Positions 1 through 7,988 of a DNA stretch of 64,000 nucleotides are shown here, in pieces. The stretch's first letter is position 1. The number at the start of each line of letters is the position of its first letter. The stretch is taken from NCBI RefSeq assembly GCF_020966775.1, contig NZ_JAJKFV010000004.1, positions 62,001 through 126,000 of the forward strand, read 5' to 3'. Position numbers and translations under genes: made by a program. The stretch comes from Rhodopirellula halodulae (GTDB lineage: Bacteria > Planctomycetota > Planctomycetia > Pirellulales > Pirellulaceae). The notes under the pieces are model-generated. The model searched no databases, was not told the origin of the DNA, and worked only from the letters and a program-made list of their open reading frames with translations.

Positions 1-25
1 ACCCCGCAACTGAGAAGGACACTCC

Positions 26-952
26 ATGATCACCCTGGAAGGTTTTGGCAAAGACTATGGTGATTTCACCGCGGTGGAATCGATCGACTTGCAAATCGAT
101 GCGGGTGAAACGTTTGGCTTCATTGGCCCCAACGGTGCGGGCAAGAGCACGACCATCCGCTTCCTGGCAACACTGCTTCGCGCCACCCGAGGCCGTGGTG
201 AAGTCGCGGGATGTGACGTGATGAATGACCCGATGGGCGTGCGTCGTGCTATCGGATACATGCCGGACAACTTCGGTGTTTACGATGGCATGCGAGTGTG
301 GGAGTTCTTGGACTTCTTCGCCGTGGCCTATGGCATCGCTCGATCGCAACGCGGAGCGATCATCGACAACGTGTTGGAGCTGCTCGACCTCGGGCACAAA
401 CGCGACGACTTCGTCAACGGGCTCTCTCGCGGAATGAAACAACGTTTGTGCTTGGCAAAGACGTTGGTGCACGACCCGCCGGTCTTGATTCTCGATGAAC
501 CCGCCAGCGGCCTCGACCCACGGGCTCGCGTCGAAGTCAAAGCGTTGCTCAAGGAGCTTCGTCGCATGGGGAAAACCATTTTGATCAGCAGCCACATCCT
601 GACGGAGCTTGCCGATTGCTGCACTTCGATCGGGATCATCGAACGTGGTCAGCTATTGATGAGCGGCCCAATCGACCAGGTTTATCGCCAGATCCGACGC
701 AACCGCACGGTCGAAATTGCATTCACCGAAAATGCGGAAGCAGGCATCTCGATCTTGCGTAGCAGTCCCGCACTGCGTGATCTTGAAATGCGTCCGGATC
801 GAGTGATCGCCGAGCTAGAAACCGATGACGCGGGTTTGGCAACGTTGTTGAATCATCTCATCGCACAAGGCGTCCAAATGCGTTCCTTCCACGATCGCGA
901 TCCTACCCTGGAAGACGTCTTCATGAGCGTCACCGAAGGTTTGGTCTCCTAG
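26..952 (+). CDS. ABC transporter ATP-binding protein
   Basis: This 308-aa protein is the cytoplasmic ATPase of an ABC transporter. It shows Walker A GPNGAGKST (34-42), the signature LSRGMKQR (133-140), Walker B VLILDEP (153-159) and the switch histidine in SSHILTE. The roughly 90 residues after the nucleotide-binding domain, with the final DPTLEDVFM motif, are typical of the CcmA/NatA class of exporters whose permease is a separate protein. A purine-rich GAAGGA lies just upstream of the ATG. The partner permease is probably upstream of the window, since a TGA at 11-13 could end it; nothing downstream fits. The substrate cannot be read from the sequence. Confidence 0.93.
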   Translation: MITLEGFGKDYGDFTAVESIDLQIDAGETFGFIGPNGAGKSTTIRFLATLLRATRGRGEVAGCDVMNDPMGVRRAIGYMPDNFGVYDGMRVWEFLDFFAVAYGIARSQRGAIIDNVLELLDLGHKRDDFVNGLSRGMKQRLCLAKTLVHDPPVLILDEPASGLDPRARVEVKALLKELRRMGKTILISSHILTELADCCTSIGIIERGQLLMSGPIDQVYRQIRRNRTVEIAFTENAEAGISILRSSPALRDLEMRPDRVIAELETDDAGLATLLNHLIAQGVQMRSFHDRDPTLEDVFMSVTEGLVS

Positions 953-990
953 CACCACCGAAGCCAAGTCCCAATCGTTCGCAGCAACCC

Positions 991-1621
991 GTAGTGCAGC
1001 CAGCCTGGCTGCATTCATCGCGGCTCTGCGACTTAGCGACTTTGCGTTGAACCAGATCGCGAATGGGTGTGCGTGACATCGGGCGGCTCGCGCCGCGGCC
1101 GCTAAGAATGTCGCGGATCGCTCCGCGGTCCTGCGCTAGAACTCTGCTCACTGTGCAAACCCTCCATCCCGAAAGACCGCACAGCCGAAGAGCCTTCGCT
1201 CCGGTTCCACCACGCAAATCCGCCCCACCCCGCAGAGCAGCCAGCCTGGCTGCATCCATCGCGGCTCCGCGACTTAGCGGCTTTGCGTTGAAACAGATCG
1301 TGAATGGGTGTGAGTGACACCGGGCGGCTCGCGCCGCAGCCGCTAAGATTGTCGCGGATCGCTCCGCGGTCCAGCGCTAGAACTCTGCTCACTGTGCAAA
1401 CCCTCCATCCCGAAAGACCGCACAGCCGAAGAGCCTTCGCTCCGGTTCCACCACGCAAATCCGCCCCAACCCGTAGTGCAGCCAGCCTGGCTGCATCCAC
1501 CGCGGCTCTGCGGCTTAGCGGCTTTGCATTGAACCAGATCGTGAATTGGTGTGAGCGACACCGGGCGGATCGCGCCGCGACCGCTAAGAATGTCGCGGAT
1601 CGCTCCGCGGTCCCGCGTTAG
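991..1621. repeat. 241-bp tandem repeat array with hairpins
   Basis: Three head-to-tail copies start at 991, 1232 and 1473, with a period of exactly 241 bp; the third is cut after about 149 bp. Copies differ by only a few scattered substitutions. Each unit begins with a near-perfect hairpin (TGCAGCCAG, one base, CTGGCTGCA in the first copy) and contains a second one (CGCGGA-TCGC-TCCGCG) about 125 bases further on. Short open frames run through the array on both strands, but they only follow the repeat period and have no protein-like features. This is an intergenic, REP-like array of unknown function between the ABC ATPase and the convergent metallopeptidase gene. It fills most of the 953-1706 gap; the remainder holds nothing I recognise. 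Confidence 0.85.
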
Positions 1622-1706
1622 TCACAGGGTGGCGGGATCTCGCTCGGCGATTGAGTTGGACATTCCCTCCAGGCAACGTTCAAAACCAACCGGCCTCCAA
1701 CGGCGA

Positions 1707-2558
1707 CTACAGTCTTTCCGCTTCAAACGTGTTGCCTTGGTTCAGGTCGCCTGTTTGCAACCCCTTCATGAACCAACGCAAACGTTGTTCGCTGGTGCCG
1801 TGGTTGAACGTTTCCGGCTGCACGTAACCACGGCTGCGTCGTTGCAACGTGTCGTCGCCGATGGCTTTCGCGGCGGTCATCGCTTCTTGCACATCGCCGT
1901 CTTCAATGATGCGATATTTCTTTTCCGCATGGTGCAACATGACTCCGGCAAAGAAGTCAGCTTGCAGTTCGAGCTTGACTGAATACTTGTTGTACTCCAC
2001 CTCAGGAACCTGGCGGCGAATCTGTTCCATTTGATCCGTGTAGCCAAGCAGGTTTTGAACGTGGTGACCGACTTCGTGAGCAACCACGTACGCCTGTGCG
2101 AAATCACCGGGCGCGCCGAGCTGGCGAGCCAATTGTCCAAAGAACGAAGTGTCGAGATACACCTTCTCATCAGCCGGGCAATAGAACGGCCCCGTGCCGC
2201 TGCTGGCTAATCCGCAACCACTGCGAACTTGATCCTTGAACAAGACCAACGTGGGCTTTTTGTAATCGCGTCCGGCCTGGGCAAACAGATCGGTCCAAAC
2301 TTCTTCGGTATCAGCGAAAACCGTGCTGACGAACTCGCCGGCTTCGACTTCTTCAGGGCTCAATTGCACTTCGCCGCCGCCGGCGGCCGGCCCCTGTTGC
2401 TGAGCCGCCTGTTGCAGGAACTGCTGCGGGTTGCCACCGAGCAATCCAATGATGATGGCGATCACAATCACACCGATGCCACCACCCACCACGGCTCCGC
2501 CCCCCGCGGTCCGACGATCTTCCACATTGTCACTTTGTCGTCGACCACGCCAACGCAT
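1707..2558 (-). CDS. Neutral zinc metallopeptidase (YpfJ family)
   Basis: This 283-aa membrane-anchored protein belongs to the YpfJ/KPN_02809 zinc peptidase family. The short basic N-terminus (RWRGRR), the glycine-rich segment and one transmembrane helix (about 22-42) are the family's standard start. The catalytic motif HEVGHH lies at 161-166, and a likely third zinc ligand or active-site acid sits in LELQADFFAG (E197/D201). The CGLASSGTGPFYCP stretch (115-128) is also family-typical. Length is normal. The peptidase domain should face the periplasm. It stands alone, convergent with the ABC ATPase across the repeat array. The physiological substrate is unknown for the whole family. Confidence 0.92.
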   Translation of the reverse strand: MRWRGRRQSDNVEDRRTAGGGAVVGGGIGVIVIAIIIGLLGGNPQQFLQQAAQQQGPAAGGGEVQLSPEEVEAGEFVSTVFADTEEVWTDLFAQAGRDYKKPTLVLFKDQVRSGCGLASSGTGPFYCPADEKVYLDTSFFGQLARQLGAPGDFAQAYVVAHEVGHHVQNLLGYTDQMEQIRRQVPEVEYNKYSVKLELQADFFAGVMLHHAEKKYRIIEDGDVQEAMTAAKAIGDDTLQRRSRGYVQPETFNHGTSEQRLRWFMKGLQTGDLNQGNTFEAERL

Positions 2559-3025
2559 ACCGCACCTGTCGCTGAAAAGAATGAGAGAAGGTTTGAAGAG
2601 AGAGGCACCCTGTTCGAGGGGAAGCCGCCCAAATTGTCACACAATCCGCCACCTCTGAAAAGGAAACGGAATCCGAACGGTGGCGAAGCAGATGCCGGGC
2701 CAAAACGCATTTCGGCAAACCGTTTCCAAACAGAAGCATCGCGGAAGAACTACGCGAAAATGGTGGCGGAACCCGCCGCTAACCCACTGATTCCGTCCGA
2801 TCATCGTTGCTTTCGAAGACTCCATCGCCGCCCCAAACCGCGTTGGCGAACCGCAGTGGCATTGCGTGCTACTCCCGCAAAAAGGCGATGGAGAATTCGG
2901 CTCGGCCCAGTCACGAAACCACACCGATCGGCATCGCCCATGCCGAATAGCGGGATATGGTCCGTTCACGGTAAGATGGGGGCCTTCGATCGTTGCCAGA
3001 CTTCTCTTTCTGCTTTCCCGTTTGC
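2559..3025. other. Divergent intergenic region, no gene seen
   Basis: About 470 bp separate the divergent metallopeptidase and YgfZ-like genes. Open frames run through it on both strands but have low-complexity, arginine-rich translations and no recognisable domain, so I do not call a gene. It presumably holds both promoters, but I see no convincing promoter boxes or terminator. Confidence 0.5.
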
Positions 3026-4048
3026 ATGGCTTTGACCTCGTATTTAATTCGTTTGCCCTCGTTGTGCGTGTTGGATTTGGTGGGGGAGGATGCGACGGCC
3101 ATTCTTCACAATCTGACCACCAACCAAATCAAGTCTCTGACCGCCGAAGGTGAGACACGCGACGGGGTGGAAACCTTCATCACCAATGTGCGAGGCAAGT
3201 GCTTGGGGCATGTCTTCGCTTTCGCGATAGAAAACGGATTCCGGTTGATTGGTGCCCCCGGCATCTCGGGTGAAACGGATGGTCAACGTCAATCAACCGC
3301 GATCGCGGAGCATGCCGACCGATACACCATCCGCGAAGACGCAACGCCGATGATTCGCGATGACGACTTTGCGGCTTGGGTCATGTTGGAATCCGGCGAC
3401 ACCTCGCTTTCCGGTGCGGACAACTCAGTGCAACCAACAACCAAGCCGACCATGACGTGTGATGACGGTGTGGACGCTTACCAATTGCCCTGGGTCCCCG
3501 CGGGTACCCTGTATTTGCTACCGAGTGATTCCGAAGATCACGTCGACACCATCGCTGCGGCAATGAGCGCAGAGGCGGCTGAATTCGCAGTCGGCGACGA
3601 AGTCATGTTCCACCAACATCGCATCGCCGCGGGGTTCCCTTGGTACGGCGTCGATTTAACCGACGCTCATTTGCCACAAGAAGCCGATCGCGAAAAGCAA
3701 ACCATCAGCTTCACCAAAGGTTGCTATCTGGGGCAAGAAACCGTGGCTCGATTGGACGCTCTTGGGCAAGTCCAAAAGAAGCTGGTGCGATGGCGATTGC
3801 AGGGCGTTTCGCCATCCGCGAAACCGTCCGCCGACGACAAACTTTTTGCTGAAGACGCAGCGGCCGATGCCAAGCCAGTGGGACGAATCACCAGTGTTGG
3901 CGAAGTCAACGAGAACGGCGTCGGGATGGCGATGGGATATGCCCGGCGAAGCCACTTTGATGCGGGCAGCGTCATGGTGGGGAAAGTGGGCGACGTGTCG
4001 TACACCGCTGAAGTGTTGCCTCCAATCGTCGGAGAATCACCCGAATGA
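3026..4048 (+). CDS. ygfZ: YgfZ/GcvT-like folate-binding protein
   Basis: This 340-aa protein is a YgfZ (COG0354) homologue. The family binds folate and assists repair or assembly of certain Fe-S enzymes. The hallmark motif KGCYLGQE is present at 231-238 with the conserved Cys233, and the N-terminus has the GcvT-like pattern (LDLVGEDATAILHNLTTNQIK, split here as LDLVGEDA and HNLTTNQ). I chose the ATG at 3026; the reading frame extends upstream only to a TTG at 2993 and adds a poor leader. The end overlaps the sigma factor gene by 4 bp (ATGA), so the two are translationally coupled. The insertion after the N-terminal domain is somewhat longer than in E. coli YgfZ. Confidence 0.88.
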   Translation: MALTSYLIRLPSLCVLDLVGEDATAILHNLTTNQIKSLTAEGETRDGVETFITNVRGKCLGHVFAFAIENGFRLIGAPGISGETDGQRQSTAIAEHADRYTIREDATPMIRDDDFAAWVMLESGDTSLSGADNSVQPTTKPTMTCDDGVDAYQLPWVPAGTLYLLPSDSEDHVDTIAAAMSAEAAEFAVGDEVMFHQHRIAAGFPWYGVDLTDAHLPQEADREKQTISFTKGCYLGQETVARLDALGQVQKKLVRWRLQGVSPSAKPSADDKLFAEDAAADAKPVGRITSVGEVNENGVGMAMGYARRSHFDAGSVMVGKVGDVSYTAEVLPPIVGESPE

Positions 4049-4689
4049 ATGATTTGACTCTCGAAGAGTTTGCCGACCTGCTCGTGAAGGTCCGCGATGG
4101 CGACAACGATGCCACGGCGGTGTTGTGGGAACGTTACTTTCAACCGCTGGTACGCTTGGCCGGAACGCGTTTGCCAAAGAACCTTCGGCGGTCGGGCGAC
4201 GAAGAAGACATTGCCCTGTCCGCGTTCCACAGCTTCATCGCGGGGGTTCAACGCGAAAAGTTTCCGGATTTGTCGGGCCCCGATAATTTGTGGGGACTGC
4301 TGATCACATTGACCAGTCGCAAAGTCAACGCGCACCTGCGTCGACAAACACGACAGAAACGCGGTGGCGGTCAGGTTCGGGGCGAGTCGGTGTTCCTGGA
4401 TGCGTCCGGCGACTCCGGACGGGCGGGCCTGGAACAGTTCTCCGGAGGAGGCGAATCCGATCACGCGCCGCCGGATTTGCGATTGGAATTGGCGGAAGCA
4501 TGCGAGAAACTGCTGGATGACCTGCCGGACGAGCAATTGCGAGAAATCGCGGTGATGCGGATGGACGGTTTTTTGGTAGACGAAATCGCAAAAGAGTTGG
4601 AGATGAGCAAGCGCGCGGTTGAACGTCGCTTGCAATTGATACGAAAAACATGGGCGGAGGCGGCGGAATCCACGTCGGATCAAACATAA
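4045..4689 (+). CDS. ECF-type RNA polymerase sigma factor
   Basis: This 214-aa protein resembles the planctomycete ECF-like sigma factors. Region 2 is visible around residues 20-85 (VLWERYFQPLVRLAG onward, with the DIALSAFHSF core), and a C-terminal region 4 helix-turn-helix at about 165-205 (REIAVMRMDGFLVDEIAKEL, then SKRAVERRL). The linker is long and glycine-rich. It overlaps the YgfZ-like gene by 4 bp, and the Ser/Thr kinase gene follows 173 bp downstream. In planctomycetes such sigma factors commonly sit next to Ser/Thr kinases (groups termed ECF STK), so the kinase probably controls its activity; that is inference here. No anti-sigma factor gene is present nearby. Confidence 0.88.
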   Translation: MNDLTLEEFADLLVKVRDGDNDATAVLWERYFQPLVRLAGTRLPKNLRRSGDEEDIALSAFHSFIAGVQREKFPDLSGPDNLWGLLITLTSRKVNAHLRRQTRQKRGGGQVRGESVFLDASGDSGRAGLEQFSGGGESDHAPPDLRLELAEACEKLLDDLPDEQLREIAVMRMDGFLVDEIAKELEMSKRAVERRLQLIRKTWAEAAESTSDQT

Positions 4690-4862
4690 AGGCGGTATGG
4701 TTCCCGAGGCGAACGCGCCGGGAACGACTTGTCTGGTTGCTGACACCCCCGCTCCTCGATCGCCGATTGATCGATACTGAAAGCACAGCGTTTGACAGCA
4801 CCGCGTCCGTTTGGATTCGTTCCGACGACTGTTGGGTGTGAAAGCTACGGAATTGGTTCACG

Positions 4863-7800
4863 ATGAATTTAAGTGATCTGCCGGCTCGCGAATTAGCTCG
4901 CCTCGATGCGGTGTGCTTGGAATACGAATCGGCGCTGCGTCAACAAAACGATGGTGCCGCGTCCGTGTCGGAATCGACCGACATCGACTCCCTGGTGGCT
5001 CGGCATGGCGGCGAACACGCGGATCTCTTGCGAAACGAACTGCGTGCGATCCAGGCCGAGATTGAAGGCGAATCGGACGACGCGGCGCCTCCGTTGTCGA
5101 ATCAATTGCTGTGGGGAACGACCACGCCCGGTCCATCACCCAATGGTGCGAACCAGGGAGCCTTCGCCGGCGAAGATTCCTCCGCAGACGATCGTGTCGA
5201 CGATTCAATGGATCGAACCCAGATCCTCTCGCCTGGGAACGACACTCCATCGACTGGCGAGCCGATGGACACGCCCGCGATGGCATCACCATCAACTCGC
5301 GGCAATTCCAGCAACGCTTCCGCCAACAAGCCAAACCGCGTTTCCAAGACAAACCAAACCGATGCGTTGCCGCCACTTGGCACGGTGATTGGTCCATATC
5401 GCTTGGACGGAGTGTTGGGCCGTGGCGGCATGGGCATTGTCTACCGTGCGACCGACACTCGGTTGGAACGAAGTGTCGCGGTGAAGATGTTGGCCATTGA
5501 TGGTCAGCCGAACTTGGTCGAACGCTTTCAACGCGAAGCCAAGGCAGTGGCCTCGTTGTCCCACCCCAACATTGTTGAGTTGTTCGACGTTGGTGTGCAC
5601 CAGGGCATGCCTTACGCGGTGATGGAACATCTGCGTGGCGAAACGTTGATGCGTCGCATGGAGCCTCGTCGCACGGATGTCGCACCAATCACAACGCAAA
5701 TGGTGCGTTATTGGGGACGTCAATTGGCAGAAGCGCTGGCGACGTCGCACGCCGCCGGTGTGGTGCACCGCGACTTGAAGCCAGAGAACATCATGCTGGT
5801 TGGTCGCCGCAGCACTCCTTCCACCGCGAATAGCAAAACCATCAGCGGTCATTCGCTCGCCAGTCAATCGTCCAGCATTCACTCGATCCCATCGGTCAAG
5901 CTGTTCGATTTTGGTCTGTCACGGGTGGGTCGAGCGGTCTTCGGTCCCGGTCAATTGGATCCGGAAAGCGACGCATCCTCCGAGGAAGCAACGGCGGACG
6001 ATGGAGCCAAGACGCGCGAAGGCATGATTTTGGGAACTCCCGGTTACATGGCTCCGGAGCAAGCTCGCGGTGAGGCCGTTACCTCAGCCGCGGACGTGTT
6101 CTCGCTGGGTTGCTTGCTGTTCGAAGCGTTTTACGGGCGACCAGCCTTCACCGGAAGAACTCCCGCCAGTCGCTACGCGGCCGTGCTGGAGACATCACCG
6201 TTTCCGGACCCGGGACGTCGACGCGACGATGTGGCGTTGGCCGACCTGATCATTGCGATGCTCGCAAAGGATCCCAAAGAACGCCCAACCTCGGCGGCTG
6301 TCGCGGAGGCGTTGTCCAATTGTGTGGGAACCTTGCCGGCGGGACCGCATGCCAATGGCACGGGCGGTGCCGACACCCTGGCCATGCCACTGGATCCCTC
6401 TCGTCAATCAACTGTTGGCGTGCCACAACTGTCACGCCGACGTCTTGGAGAATTGATCGGCGGCAGTTTGGTGGGCGGTCTGCTGGGCGTGTCTGGTTTC
6501 AGTGGCGATTGGCAGAAACTGAACCGTATTCGTTCCATTGGCGTGCTGAGCTTCACGCCCCCGTTGAGTCAGACTGATCAGCGAATCGTCAACGGCCAGC
6601 CAGCCGGCGGCCGCAGTCTGCAAAAAGGCGAATTGCTGGCGAGTTTGGTCGCGAATGAACTGAGTCGATTGGATGGGTTGTCCGTGCCAAAGTACGTCCC
6701 GTTGAACGCCAGTTTCCCACCGCAGTACCGCGCGGTGGCAGCTCAATTGGAAGTCGACGCCTTGGTCGCGGGGACATTCACCGAATCGTCGAGCGATCAA
6801 AACCGCGTGATGGACGTGAACGTCCAAATCATCGACGCGAAAACGGGAACTCAGTTGTGGGGCAAGGTGATCCGCACCATTGCCGGTGACAACCTGATCG
6901 ATCAAACCAATTTGGCGCGGCAGGTCGCCGAGGCGATCGACAAAAGTCTGCATGAAAGCTCAACAGAATCCACGCCAGACGTGCCAGGTGCATTCAATTG
7001 CCTTCTGAAGGGTCGCACGCAAGCCGACCCGGACAGCGTGAAAGGACTGCAAAGCGCTTTGAAGTGTTTTGAAAGTGCACTCAAGGAAGATCCGAATTAC
7101 GCACCCGCCCACGCCGGTTATGGGCTGACGTCATTGACGTTGGCTGGTCGGGTCGATGACGACGAAGCTTTGAATTTGATCGCGCAAGCACGCCGCGAGA
7201 CCGACATCGCACTGGCGTTGGATAGCAACAACGTCGATGCGCGATTGGCTTCGGCGATGCTCAAGTACCAAACTTTTGGCGATCTGGACCAAGCCCGCGA
7301 AGAGCTCACCACCCTGGCGGAAGAAGCCCAGAATTCCTGGCAAGTTCATCATCAACTGGGTTGGGTCCAGCTCATGTCGTTCAAATACGACGTGCGGATG
7401 GAAATGTCAGGAATGCGTTCCTTGCAAAAGGCCGCGTCCCTGCACCCATTATCGAAGTTGCTGCAAGCGGATTTGGCTCGGTCGCAGTGGTTCAACGCCA
7501 ACGGAGAAAGCGCCAGAACTATTGCTGAGGTGCAGCTTCCGAAACGATTTGATCCTCTGGATACCGAACACTTCGCTCGCGGTCTGTTGATCGACATGTA
7601 CGAACATGGAGGTGACTTCGCAATGGCGGCAATGCTCGATCCCCAATTGAAATGGAACAAGTCTGATGGCAGCCAAAGCTATTTCGAGCAACGCGCCCAA
7701 CGTTTGGCGTCCATTCCTTATGGACCGTATGGACCGACTTTAAACGAAAGCATCTTGCAACTTCGACGCAATGACTTGCCTGATCGCGAGCCCGCTGAAA

Positions 7801-7937
7801 AACAACTGGCACGATTGTTGAACGTTCGCAGTCCGATGCTGCCGTTGTTGTTGATCAAGCACCCGCAATTCGCCGCCATGCGAATGCTGCCGGCGGCCGC
7901 CGAAGCCTTCCCGGTGCTTCAAATTGGTGCGGCCTGA
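4863..7937 (+). CDS. Ser/Thr protein kinase with TolB-like and TPR regions
   Basis: This 1024-aa Hanks-type kinase has an acidic, low-complexity N-terminal region (1-175), then a complete kinase domain: glycine loop GRGGMG, catalytic Lys208 in AVKML, HRDLKPEN with Asp304, DFG Asp349 and GTPGYMAPEQ. An insert of about 25 residues sits between the catalytic loop and DFG. A weak hydrophobic segment follows near 535-555, then a region resembling the TolB-like part of cyclase/TPR proteins (IRSIGVLSF, and DALVAGTF further on), and TPR-like helices from about 700 to the end. The gene follows the ECF sigma factor in the same direction, the usual planctomycete pairing. Likely role: phosphorylation-based control of that sigma factor. 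The input signal is unknown. Confidence 0.9.
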   Translation: MNLSDLPARELARLDAVCLEYESALRQQNDGAASVSESTDIDSLVARHGGEHADLLRNELRAIQAEIEGESDDAAPPLSNQLLWGTTTPGPSPNGANQGAFAGEDSSADDRVDDSMDRTQILSPGNDTPSTGEPMDTPAMASPSTRGNSSNASANKPNRVSKTNQTDALPPLGTVIGPYRLDGVLGRGGMGIVYRATDTRLERSVAVKMLAIDGQPNLVERFQREAKAVASLSHPNIVELFDVGVHQGMPYAVMEHLRGETLMRRMEPRRTDVAPITTQMVRYWGRQLAEALATSHAAGVVHRDLKPENIMLVGRRSTPSTANSKTISGHSLASQSSSIHSIPSVKLFDFGLSRVGRAVFGPGQLDPESDASSEEATADDGAKTREGMILGTPGYMAPEQARGEAVTSAADVFSLGCLLFEAFYGRPAFTGRTPASRYAAVLETSPFPDPGRRRDDVALADLIIAMLAKDPKERPTSAAVAEALSNCVGTLPAGPHANGTGGADTLAMPLDPSRQSTVGVPQLSRRRLGELIGGSLVGGLLGVSGFSGDWQKLNRIRSIGVLSFTPPLSQTDQRIVNGQPAGGRSLQKGELLASLVANELSRLDGLSVPKYVPLNASFPPQYRAVAAQLEVDALVAGTFTESSSDQNRVMDVNVQIIDAKTGTQLWGKVIRTIAGDNLIDQTNLARQVAEAIDKSLHESSTESTPDVPGAFNCLLKGRTQADPDSVKGLQSALKCFESALKEDPNYAPAHAGYGLTSLTLAGRVDDDEALNLIAQARRETDIALALDSNNVDARLASAMLKYQTFGDLDQAREELTTLAEEAQNSWQVHHQLGWVQLMSFKYDVRMEMSGMRSLQKAASLHPLSKLLQADLARSQWFNANGESARTIAEVQLPKRFDPLDTEHFARGLLIDMYEHGGDFAMAAMLDPQLKWNKSDGSQSYFEQRAQRLASIPYGPYGPTLNESILQLRRNDLPDREPAEKQLARLLNVRSPMLPLLLIKHPQFAAMRMLPAAAEAFPVLQIGAA

Positions 7938-7988
7938 CTTCTTGACCGACATGATGACCGCGCGAGGGATCCGCGCATTTCGCTGGTG

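Noticed and set aside
991-1621. CRISPR array
   Set aside because: Units are 241 bp long and fully repeated with no unique spacers; there are no cas genes nearby.
1063-1621. Small open frames on both strands inside the repeat array
   Set aside because: They simply follow the repeat period and give arginine/serine-rich translations with no start signal or domain.
2229-3035. 268-codon plus-strand frame
   Set aside because: It is antisense to the metallopeptidase for its first part and low-complexity in the rest; no domain.
7960-7976. Hairpin GCGCG-N7-CGCGC between the convergent kinase and M50 fusion genes
   Set aside because: Only 5 bp of stem and no T-run on either side; too weak to call a terminator.
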